From: CAYWCV01 sp964629885
Lineage (GTDB): Bacteria > Bacteroidota > Rhodothermia > Balneolales > CAYWCV01
Length of the DNA: 64,000 bases
Assembly (NCBI GenBank): GCA_964629885.1
Contig: CAZVRJ010000005.1
Coordinates: 19,437-83,436, forward strand
Reading direction: 5' to 3'
This document shows, one piece after another, positions 26,462 to 34,142 of the stretch. The position numbers and the translations under genes are program-made. The notes under the pieces were generated by a model that worked only from the letters and a program-made list of their open reading frames with translations, had not been told where the DNA came from and ran no database searches. Each line of letters begins with the position of its first letter. The stretch's first letter is position 1.

Positions 26462-26605
26462 TCATATTATTACAAATTGAATACCATATTAGCCTTAATC
26501 CCAATTAATTACTCATTTCGTTTTGATGGCTTGATGTCAATTTGTATTTTGCTACGTGTTTTTTAAATCGGTCTCGTCAACGTACTTGGTCACAACAATT
26601 TGTGA

Positions 26606-27580
26606 ATGAAATCTGAGAATCTTTTTCTCTACGATAAGAACGAATGTAGATTTGTAAAAGCGGATTATCCGACACATGATCGGATTGTCCACTACTTATG
26701 CATGTGGGTGCTAACAGGTGTTGTGCTTGCAGGAGTGAGCATCGCTGGGCTTAGCGTGATCGCAGGCAGCCCTGCTGAACTTGCCCTGAAAGCCGAGAAT
26801 ACCGAGCTCATTCGCCAACTGAGAGTCACCGACACTCGGGTTCAAACTATGCAGAACCAGGTTACCAAGCTCTCACGGAACGACGCCCAACTGTATCGAT
26901 CCATGTTGGGAATGGAACCGATTTCGGAAGATGAACGGATGGCGGGCGTCGGTGGTGCCGATATATTCTCAGGATTTGATGTTTTTAGCGAATCTGCATC
27001 CAGTGTGCTCAAATCGGTCAACGAGAATTTGGAGGTCATTGAGCACCGGCTTCGAATCCAACAAAGGAGCTTCGACGAAATCATTGCAGCTTACTCGAAC
27101 TTTGAGGAGCGAATGGCAGCGTTGCCAGTGATCAAACCCGTTCAGGGTTCTCTAATCAGCGGTTTCGGCTATCGCAACCATCCTATCTACAAGATGAGTC
27201 GGATGCATGAGGGCGTAGATTTCAAGGGGGACACCGGAGACCCAATATATGCCACAGGCGACGGCACAATAGCCTTTGCAAGCAGATACAGCGGCTTTGG
27301 CAACTTCATTCGCCTCGACCATGGCGACGGCATCGAATCGGCCTATGCGCATTTAAGCAAGTTTGCCCAAGGCATTGTACCGGGCAAAAAAGTCAAGCGC
27401 GGCGACTTAATCGGTTACGTAGGTAGTACAGGTTTGTCGGCAGGCCCGCATTTGCACTACGAAATCCGCATCGACGGTGTGCCAATTGACCCACTAAACT
27501 ATTTGGCATTAGATGTATCCCCAGAGGAATACCGGGAATTCCTCCGCATATCAGAGAATAATCCACGCTCGATGGATTGA
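26606..27580 (+). CDS. M23-family metallopeptidase, canonical zinc site
   Basis: 324 residues. A short cytoplasmic N-terminus, one membrane segment (about 32-53), coiled-coil-rich linker (about 57-90 and 130-172) and a LytM domain (about 178-300). H201 and D205 (HEGVD), H249 and H282-L-H284 give the complete M23 site, in contrast to the HLC variant at 19.5-20.9 kb. The architecture is that of NlpD/MepM-like cell-wall endopeptidases acting in the periplasm. It lies 144 bases after hprK. A small ACTTCC/GGAAGT hairpin and a TGCGCC/GGCGCA hairpin follow (27582-27634), possibly a weak terminator. Confidence 0.92.
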   Translation: MKSENLFLYDKNECRFVKADYPTHDRIVHYLCMWVLTGVVLAGVSIAGLSVIAGSPAELALKAENTELIRQLRVTDTRVQTMQNQVTKLSRNDAQLYRSMLGMEPISEDERMAGVGGADIFSGFDVFSESASSVLKSVNENLEVIEHRLRIQQRSFDEIIAAYSNFEERMAALPVIKPVQGSLISGFGYRNHPIYKMSRMHEGVDFKGDTGDPIYATGDGTIAFASRYSGFGNFIRLDHGDGIESAYAHLSKFAQGIVPGKKVKRGDLIGYVGSTGLSAGPHLHYEIRIDGVPIDPLNYLALDVSPEEYREFLRISENNPRSMD

Positions 27581-27664
27581 TACTTCCGATTAGGAAGTCG
27601 ATATTCTGATACACGTGCGCCCGAGGATGGCGCAATTCTTTAGCACCCATCACGGAACAGTACG

Positions 27665-29077
27665 ATGAAACTTGTATTCAAGGCTATTGTTGTGGCCGTT
27701 GCTTTCTATGTAGCTACTAGCCCAGCCAGTGCACAATCGATCTCAGAGCGTTACAAAGATCAAGTAAATAAACTCATTGACGCATCATTAGCTACCGATT
27801 CGGCTTGGAGCAGATTGGCGTACATCACAGATACTTTTGGGCCAAGGTTCAGTGGTAGCCAAAATCTGGAGGACGCCATTGATGAAATCGTCCGCATGAT
27901 GCAAAAGGATGGCTTCGACACCGTGTATACGGAGCCGGTTAAAGTACCACATTGGGTGCGTGGCAACGAATCGGCGAAGATGGTCTCCCCTCGTCCACGC
28001 ATGTTGCCAATGCTTGGGCTTGGCGGCAGCATCGCCACGCCTCCAGAAGGCATCACTGCCGAGGTAATTGTGGTCGATGAACTCGACTCTGTTGCGACAC
28101 TTGGCGAGCGCGCCCGCGGTAAGATCGTGCTAATCAACCAAGCTTTCGAGGAGGGACGCGGTCCTGCCCCCTTTCGTGGCTACAGCCAGACCGTTCGCAT
28201 ACGATCGATGGGTGCTATTGAATCAGCCAAAGTCGGTGCTGTGGCAACTCTCATTCGCTCCGTAGGTCCATACGGAATGCAGACACCCCACACTGGGTCG
28301 ATGGCATATATCGACGGAGTACCTAGGATACCTGCTGCTGCCATCACCATCGAGGATGCTGAGATGATCAAGCGAATGATCGAGCGTGGCCAAAAAGTAG
28401 TAGTCACCCTCCAGATGGAGGCAAAGATGATGCCTGATGCCGACTCACGCAACATCATCGTGGAGTTACGCGGCTACGAGAAACCCGATGAAATCGTGGT
28501 AATGGGTGGACACATCGACTCTTGGGATGTCGGTACGGGCGCTATGGATGACGCTGGTGGCTGCATCATTACATGGGAGGCGCTACGACTCATGAAAGAG
28601 CTGGGATTGCGTCCACGCCGCACCGTACGCGTGGTGTTCTGGACCAACGAAGAAAATGGTCTCAGGGGAGCCAATGTGTACAAAAATAATCGTCTTGCCG
28701 AGGTCGAGAAACACGTTCTAGCCATGGAATCTGACTCAGGCGTGTTCTCGCCTGAAGGATTCGGTTTTACGGGTGTGAACGCCGCATTCGCTGTCATCAA
28801 CGAAATCGGCCAAATGCTAACGCCCATCGGCGCGAATACGATAACCAGAGGCGGTGGTGGCGCAGATATTAGCCCGCTCACGCGTGAAGGTGTTCCGAGT
28901 ATGGGACTCACCGTCGACGGAACCAAGTACTTCTGGTACCATCACACCGAGGCCGATACAATCGACAAGCTCAACCGCGATGAAGTGAACCGATGCGTTG
29001 CCGCAATGGCCGTGATGGCATTTGTGGTGGCCGACATGCAGGAACGCCTCCCATGGGAGCCCGTTGCCAACGATTGA
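27665..29077 (+). CDS. Secreted M28-family aminopeptidase (carboxypeptidase Q-like)
   Basis: 470 residues. A signal peptide spans about 1-23 (ASAQ). A PA-type insert covers about 120-260 and the co-catalytic dizinc site follows: H283-x-D285 (GGHIDSW), D295/D296 (MDDAGG), the E329-E330 pair, D356 or D358 and H426/H427 (WYHHTEADT). It should release N-terminal amino acids or dipeptides in the periplasm. It converges with the M42 peptidase, with 15 bases between the stops, so two unrelated aminopeptidases sit side by side. Confidence 0.92.
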   Translation: MKLVFKAIVVAVAFYVATSPASAQSISERYKDQVNKLIDASLATDSAWSRLAYITDTFGPRFSGSQNLEDAIDEIVRMMQKDGFDTVYTEPVKVPHWVRGNESAKMVSPRPRMLPMLGLGGSIATPPEGITAEVIVVDELDSVATLGERARGKIVLINQAFEEGRGPAPFRGYSQTVRIRSMGAIESAKVGAVATLIRSVGPYGMQTPHTGSMAYIDGVPRIPAAAITIEDAEMIKRMIERGQKVVVTLQMEAKMMPDADSRNIIVELRGYEKPDEIVVMGGHIDSWDVGTGAMDDAGGCIITWEALRLMKELGLRPRRTVRVVFWTNEENGLRGANVYKNNRLAEVEKHVLAMESDSGVFSPEGFGFTGVNAAFAVINEIGQMLTPIGANTITRGGGGADISPLTREGVPSMGLTVDGTKYFWYHHTEADTIDKLNRDEVNRCVAAMAVMAFVVADMQERLPWEPVAND

Positions 29078-29092
29078 TTCGGATATTCTTAT

Positions 29093-30172
29093 TTAATCTA
29101 GCATGTGAAATCGGCTCTTGCCATCGAGTGCCAAGACCGACTCCGTCATAAGGTCGACCAATGCCTCCACGTCGGCCATAGACGCCATTTCGACGGGCGA
29201 GTGCATGTATCGAAGCGGCAACGATACCAGTACAGAAGGAACTCCGTCTCGCACATGATAAATACTGTCGGTGTCGGTGCCGGTTCGCACACTGGCCGCT
29301 TCATGCTGCAGTGGGAGCTTCTTCCTTTCGGCCACGTCCTCTATATGCCGCACCATTAACGGATGCGAGGCCGCCCCGTGGGTCACAGTGGGTCCGCCCC
29401 CTAGCTTGACGGCGCCATGTTCCTTTTGGTTGATGCCCGGCGTGTCGGTGGCGTGAGTCACATCGGTCACGATGGCCATATTCGGACGCAGGCGATGAGT
29501 CATCATACGTGCACCGTATCCACCAATTTCCTCCTGCACGGCATTGAGAGCCACTACGTTTACTTTCAGCTTCTTGCGGTTCTTTTGCAACTTCTTGAGT
29601 GCCATTGCGATAATGAAACCACCAATACGGTTATCTAAAGCTCTGCCTGTCAATAAATTATCGTTGATCCATTCAAATTGATCTACATAGGTGATGGGGT
29701 CGCCAACTTGAACCAACTCCAGTGCCTCCTCACGGGTGGATGCACCGATGTCGACGAATAAATCCTTCCAGGTGGGTTGCTTTTGGTTGCCATCCCGCAC
29801 TTGTATGTGGATTGCAGTATTCCCGATGATGCCCTCCACGATGCCGTCGCGGCTGTGGATATGAATCCGGCGTGCACGGGCTATCGACGGATCACTCCCA
29901 CCGATCTTGCTGATGTACACAAAGCCATTTTCGTCGATGTATTGCACCACCATTCCAATTTCGTCGGCATGCGCCTCAAGCATCACCGTCATAAACTCGG
30001 GATTCACATCCAAGCATCCTGCAGCACTACCGTAGGCGTCGGTCACCTGCCTGTCGCTTATCGTCCTGACGAAATCCAACCATATCCGCTGACCCGCAGC
30101 CTCATATCCTGTTGGGCTCGGGGTCGAAATGAGGCGTTCGAGAAACGCGCGGCTTTCCAGATTCTTTGGCAT
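29093..30172 (-). CDS. M42-family glutamyl aminopeptidase / FrvX-like
   Basis: 359 residues, no signal peptide. Metal ligands appear in order as in M42: AHADEIG, ALDNRIGG, VQEEIGGYG (catalytic and bridging Glu), an Asp in DVTHATDTPG and a final His in YMHSPVE. These cytosolic enzymes form large tetrahedral complexes and trim peptides, often with a cobalt or zinc pair. An endoglucanase-like label used for some homologues is not supported. It is divergent from the HD gene over 90 bases. Confidence 0.92.
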   Translation of the reverse strand: MPKNLESRAFLERLISTPSPTGYEAAGQRIWLDFVRTISDRQVTDAYGSAAGCLDVNPEFMTVMLEAHADEIGMVVQYIDENGFVYISKIGGSDPSIARARRIHIHSRDGIVEGIIGNTAIHIQVRDGNQKQPTWKDLFVDIGASTREEALELVQVGDPITYVDQFEWINDNLLTGRALDNRIGGFIIAMALKKLQKNRKKLKVNVVALNAVQEEIGGYGARMMTHRLRPNMAIVTDVTHATDTPGINQKEHGAVKLGGGPTVTHGAASHPLMVRHIEDVAERKKLPLQHEAASVRTGTDTDSIYHVRDGVPSVLVSLPLRYMHSPVEMASMADVEALVDLMTESVLALDGKSRFHMLD

Positions 30173-30262
30173 GATGCGGTCGATATAATTTGATGATGGA
30201 TCGGGAATCTACGCAAAAACACGTTATTATTACATCATTATAACGATTTATGCCAATTCTGC

Positions 30263-31522
30263 ATGGACCGCAGCAATCTCTTCAAGACCTTTACTGACCC
30301 CATCCACGGCTTTGTGACCGTGCCTAAGGGCACTGTGCTCAAACTCATGGATCATCCTTACGTCCAGCGCCTGCGCCGTATCCGTCAGCTTGGGCTTGGG
30401 TTCTTGGTCTTTCCTGGAGCTGAACACTCGCGCTTTTCGCATGCATTGGGGGCACTCGGACTCATGCAACGGGCCCTGCAGAACCTGAAGGTCAAGGGCA
30501 CGACCATCACCTTTCAGGAGATGGAGGCGGCATGCATCGGCATCCTGCTGCACGATATTGGCCATGGTCCCTTTTCGCATACGCTTGAGGGTACGTTCAT
30601 CAAGGGTTTCAACCATGAAATCATGACTGAGGCCCTGATGAATCAGCTCAATGTGGAGATGAACGGTGACCTCGATATGGCCATAACTGTCTTCAACGAC
30701 CAGTATCGGAAGCGTTTTCTCCACCAGCTCATATCCTCGCAGCTCGACATTGATCGACTCGACTACCTCAAGCGCGACAGCACCTTCACCGGCGTGTACG
30801 AGGGTTCGATTGGCATTGACCGTATCCTGCAGACCATGCGTGTACACAAGGGAAACATCGTGATCGAGCGAAAAGGTGTTTATGCCATCGAGAACTACGT
30901 CATATCGCGCAGACTCATGTATCTGCAAGTATACCAACACAAGACCGTTTTTAGTGCTGACAAACTGCTACGGTCGATTTTCACCCGTGTGCGTTACTTG
31001 ACATCCCGCAAGGTCGATGTGCCCTTCCCTTCGCCCTCCATCGGCTGGTTCATGCAGAACAATCCCGATGTGGTCGACGGACTCACACCTGATTTGATTC
31101 GGCATTACGTGAGTCTCGACGACAACGACGTGCTCATGTCAATAAAAGTTTGGATGCACCACAAGGATCCGGTACTCCGGGATTTATGCACGCGCTTCAT
31201 GAACCGTAACCTGCAACGCTGCGTCTTCTTGGAGGATGCACCAAGCGAGGAATTCAAACAGCGCCTTACACAGGCCACCAAGCGCGAACTGCTCAACAGA
31301 GGGTTGCCCAACGACGAGCAGACGGTGAATCTATATCTACAATTTGGTAGTGTTACCACCGAAACATACAAGAACGAAAACGACCGTATATGGATCCTCG
31401 ACGGGACGGGTAAGCAAGCTCGCGAATTCTCGAAATCGACCGATGCCGCCAACATCATGGCACTCACTAAGCCTCTTGTGAGGCACTACGTGGTGCATTT
31501 TAAGAATTTATCCATCAAGTAA
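30263..31522 (+). CDS. HD-domain phosphohydrolase (SAMHD1/dNTPase-like)
   Basis: 419 residues. The metal-binding HD pattern is complete: H in FSHALGALG (about 62), HD in LLHDIGHGPFSH (about 96) and D in SSQLDIDRLDY (about 170). The order and spacing follow the SAMHD1-like and dGTPase-like hydrolases. It may hydrolyse dNTPs or another nucleotide; a dNTPase would fit a cell that depends on one ribonucleotide reductase, but this is inference. It is a single plus-strand gene converging on the small membrane protein gene. Confidence 0.9.
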   Translation: MDRSNLFKTFTDPIHGFVTVPKGTVLKLMDHPYVQRLRRIRQLGLGFLVFPGAEHSRFSHALGALGLMQRALQNLKVKGTTITFQEMEAACIGILLHDIGHGPFSHTLEGTFIKGFNHEIMTEALMNQLNVEMNGDLDMAITVFNDQYRKRFLHQLISSQLDIDRLDYLKRDSTFTGVYEGSIGIDRILQTMRVHKGNIVIERKGVYAIENYVISRRLMYLQVYQHKTVFSADKLLRSIFTRVRYLTSRKVDVPFPSPSIGWFMQNNPDVVDGLTPDLIRHYVSLDDNDVLMSIKVWMHHKDPVLRDLCTRFMNRNLQRCVFLEDAPSEEFKQRLTQATKRELLNRGLPNDEQTVNLYLQFGSVTTETYKNENDRIWILDGTGKQAREFSKSTDAANIMALTKPLVRHYVVHFKNLSIK

Positions 31523-31557
31523 AAGAGACGGACATCCATTTGGTGCAAAGCTGATCG

Positions 31558-31824
31558 TTACTCAGGTACAATTTGCCCATCGGGTGCAATTTTCATTCCT
31601 GGCGGAGGTGGCTGCTGGGGGAAGTTATGAAGCGGCACGTTTGGATCTCGATCTTTAGGCACATAATGGGAGTGGTTTCCGTGTGGAACTTCCGTGTAGG
31701 GCTTGTCATCGAAGATGCCCAGCGATGATAGCATGGCTAGCAGAAAGAATATGCCCAAAAAGACGATGAGAGCGGGTTTGAACCAATTGGGACGCAGTGG
31801 AGATGTCGAGGTGTCGTCTGGCAT
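31558..31824 (-). CDS. Small single-pass membrane protein, unknown function
   Basis: 88 residues: a short N-terminus, one hydrophobic helix (about 16-36, PALIVFLGIFFLLAMLSSLG) and a Pro/His-rich tail (HGNHSHY, PQQPPPPG). I do not recognise the family. The ATG at 31824 is directly preceded on the coding strand by an 11-unit heptanucleotide array, so no normal promoter or ribosome site fits within 77 bases upstream unless the repeats provide it. It could be expressed at a low or variable level. Confidence 0.6.
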   Translation of the reverse strand: MPDDTSTSPLRPNWFKPALIVFLGIFFLLAMLSSLGIFDDKPYTEVPHGNHSHYVPKDRDPNVPLHNFPQQPPPPGMKIAPDGQIVPE

Positions 31825-31900
31825 TATCAGTTATCGGTTATCAGTTATCGGGGATCGGGGATCGGGGATCGGGGATCGGGGATCGGGGATCGGGGATCGG
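31824..31900. repeat. Heptanucleotide tandem array (TTATCRG x4, GGATCGG x7)
   Basis: Eleven seven-base units in perfect phase: four TTATCAG/TTATCGG units (31824-31851), then seven identical GGATCGG units (31852-31900) followed by GGG. The first unit includes the last base of the start codon of the small membrane protein gene. The plus strand has eight G4 runs at seven-base spacing and could form G-quadruplexes. Confidence 0.95.
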
Positions 31901-31982
31901 GGGCAAGTTTAGCTTCGTAAGCTACGCAGGTGTGAAATGGATATCAATAGTTAAGCATATCAGGACACCCGCTGGTTGAAAC

Positions 31983-32020
31983 AAAAAAGGCCCACCGGAA
32001 TGATCCGGCAGGCCTTTTTC
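31983..32020 (-). terminator. Terminator of the RRM protein gene
   Basis: On the minus strand a GC-rich stem (GGCC-TGCCGGA / TCCGGTG-GGCC, TCAT loop) is followed by six U. It lies 18 bases after the RRM gene stop. A shorter U-run on the other side makes it partly bidirectional. Confidence 0.8.
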
Positions 32021-32037
32021 AAAATTGCGTGGATGGC

Positions 32038-32406
32038 TTACCAGCCACCGCGACTACGACCACCGCCGCCGCCGCCGCCATTGCCACCACCGTAACCGCC
32101 GCCGCCACCGTTACGTGGACCGCTGCTGCTACGACGTGGTGCACCACCGCCGAAGCTACGCTCTTCGCGTGGCTGTGCTTCGTTGACAGTAAGGGCACGG
32201 CCTTTGAAGTCGGCGCCGTGGAACTGCTCAATCGCAGCTGTGCCGTCTTCGTTGTTTGCCATTTCGACAAAACCGAAACCGCGTGAGCGGCCAGTCTGAC
32301 GATCAAGGATTACCATGGCAGAAGCGACTTCGCCTGCCTGTGAAAAGAAAGATTCGAGTTCCTCGTTCGTAGTTTGATACGAGAGGTTACCAACATAGAG
32401 TTTCAT
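32038..32406 (-). CDS. RNA-binding protein with one RRM and a glycine-rich tail
   Basis: 122 residues. RNP2 (KLYVGNLSY, residues 2-10) and RNP1 (RGFGFVEM, about 43-50) define a complete RRM. From about 88 on the tail is Gly/Arg/Ser-rich. This matches the cold-induced single-RRM proteins of cyanobacteria and Bacteroidota, thought to bind mRNA as chaperones or stability factors. The leader upstream is long, as in cold-shock genes. Confidence 0.93.
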   Translation of the reverse strand: MKLYVGNLSYQTTNEELESFFSQAGEVASAMVILDRQTGRSRGFGFVEMANNEDGTAAIEQFHGADFKGRALTVNEAQPREERSFGGGAPRRSSSGPRNGGGGGYGGGNGGGGGGGRSRGGW

Positions 32407-32723
32407 GGATGTAACAAAAGATAAATGTACGATTCACACAGGTTCCCGACCGGCTGGCGTTTCAATACGAAAAACGTTCTTGGATCGCTCCCTTGAGCGG
32501 TGTAACTGTGCAGGTTGAAATGCCAAAATTGAACTGCCGGACGACCTACGTAACCGCAAACTCATCTAATCAGACAATACAGGCATCAGCAAGGTACATG
32601 CTATCTGCATTATATCCAACTATTTTTATAACATAGCATCCCAAATTCCCATTGTTTGTCAAGATTTATGCCTTTTATACCGTTTTTTGATATTCTGAAG
32701 CATAATTGGGGTATCTTTTTTCC
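32407..32723. other. 317-base divergent intergenic region (RRM gene leader and OstA promoter space)
   Basis: No gene seen. It divides the minus-strand RRM gene from the plus-strand OstA-like gene. On the minus strand TTGACA (about 32660) and TATAAT (about 32612) stand out but are not at standard spacing to each other. The 200 or so bases next to the RRM gene contain short complementary blocks (for example GCTC/GAGC near 32490) and may be a structured 5' leader. Confidence 0.4.
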
Positions 32724-34142
32724 ATGCTGATCAAGATTGCTGCATATTTTGTACTCGCCATTGTACCCATCGTCATGATACCCGCCTTGAGCTCTGCCCA
32801 GGACGGTGATCGTATAACCATCGAAAGGACCGATAGCCTCCGGAGTTTCGTATCAGAAGGCAATCGTGTGAATCGACTCATTGGCAACGTACGCCTGCGC
32901 GACCGCGATCGTGTATTTGAATCGGATAGCGCTTACCACTTCCCCGATCTCGACCGCATCGAAGCTTGGGGGAATTTGCGAGTCACTGGTAACAAGGAAA
33001 CCATCTGGGCCGATGCACTGGTATACACCGCCAATGACGATATAGGTAGGCTAAACGGAAGGGTAGTTATTGAGCAGGACAGCCTGACCTTGTTCAGTTC
33101 AATAGCAGTCTACGATTTCACGAACGAAATCGCTCAATTTCCTAGGAAGCTCGAACTCAAAGACTTGAAATCGATTCTCCTAGCCGATTCGGGCATTTTC
33201 TACAACCAAAATGACAGTGCCGTATTCTTTGGTAACGTGCAGCTGGCCGACTCGAGCTCCTACTTGGAAGGCGATACGCTTCGGTATAAACGTGATATCG
33301 GCAGTTTTTGGATGACGGGCGACATCTATGGAGAGAATCGCGAAGATTCAATCCGTTTTCATGGATCATACGTATTTGGCGACAGTACCGGATACAAAAA
33401 AGTGACCGGAGGCGCCATCATCGAAAAACTCTCTGGGTCTAAACCTGATACCACCAATATCAATGCGGGTGTTCTTGAGTATTTCAGACTCGGCGATTCC
33501 TACCGCGTTGAAGCTTACGAAAATGCCACGGTATATAACCCTGGCTACGCTGCTATGGCCGATTCCTTATCGTACGTAGATTCGACCAGTACGGTTTCAC
33601 TTTTGGGGAACACGCGAATCTGGCAAGAGCGGCTTCAACTGAGCGCTCAAAAGCAAGTCATTTATCTTGCCGATTCGGAAGTCGACTCGCTCGTTGCTGA
33701 TTTCAGCCCATTTGCCGTACTCGAAGACAGCACAACTAGTCGGTTGCATCAACTTACCGGCACAATGATCATGGTTCGCTTCGATTCGTCGAAAGTAAGC
33801 CAAATCGATATCCCATCTGAAACACAATTGCTCTATTTCCCTGCGAACGACAATGACGAACCCGATGGGGCAATCAAGGTCAGGATAGGGTCTATGAGTA
33901 TCTATTTTATAAATGGTGAACTCGACCAAATATTTGGCCTTGACTCGCCAGATGGTGAAGTCTATGAGGAAGAGCCAGGAATAGACCAGCTCAGGTTGGA
34001 GGGATTCCAATACGAACCGGAGCTCCGGCCTCTGCGTCCAACGCAACGACCGGAGCCCCGTTTAAATATTCCGGAGTGGAGTGAAACTCGATTTCCACAT
34101 CCCCCCCTGTACAGACTACATTTGCAGCAGATTAAGCTGTAG
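32724..34142 (+). CDS. OstA/LptA-like outer-membrane assembly protein
   Basis: 472 residues from the ATG at 32724 (an in-frame TTG at 32706 adds six). A hydrophobic N-terminus (about 1-25, ending SSAQ) is an export signal. Repeated short strands with patterns such as LIGNVRLRDRDRVFESDSAYH and LRVTGNKETIWADALVY are the OstA beta-jellyroll repeats of LptA/LptC/LptD. The protein probably helps carry lipopolysaccharide or related lipids across the periplasm. There is no large C-terminal LptD barrel, so it is an OstA-like accessory protein. Its 3' end overlaps the end of the convergent EF-G-like gene by 11 bases. Confidence 0.85.
   Translation: MLIKIAAYFVLAIVPIVMIPALSSAQDGDRITIERTDSLRSFVSEGNRVNRLIGNVRLRDRDRVFESDSAYHFPDLDRIEAWGNLRVTGNKETIWADALVYTANDDIGRLNGRVVIEQDSLTLFSSIAVYDFTNEIAQFPRKLELKDLKSILLADSGIFYNQNDSAVFFGNVQLADSSSYLEGDTLRYKRDIGSFWMTGDIYGENREDSIRFHGSYVFGDSTGYKKVTGGAIIEKLSGSKPDTTNINAGVLEYFRLGDSYRVEAYENATVYNPGYAAMADSLSYVDSTSTVSLLGNTRIWQERLQLSAQKQVIYLADSEVDSLVADFSPFAVLEDSTTSRLHQLTGTMIMVRFDSSKVSQIDIPSETQLLYFPANDNDEPDGAIKVRIGSMSIYFINGELDQIFGLDSPDGEVYEEEPGIDQLRLEGFQYEPELRPLRPTQRPEPRLNIPEWSETRFPHPPLYRLHLQQIKL

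Noticed and set aside
32029..32306. Ala/Thr/Val-rich frames on both strands over the RRM gene
   Set aside because: They are frame-shifted readings of the glycine-rich GGN repeats of the RRM tail.
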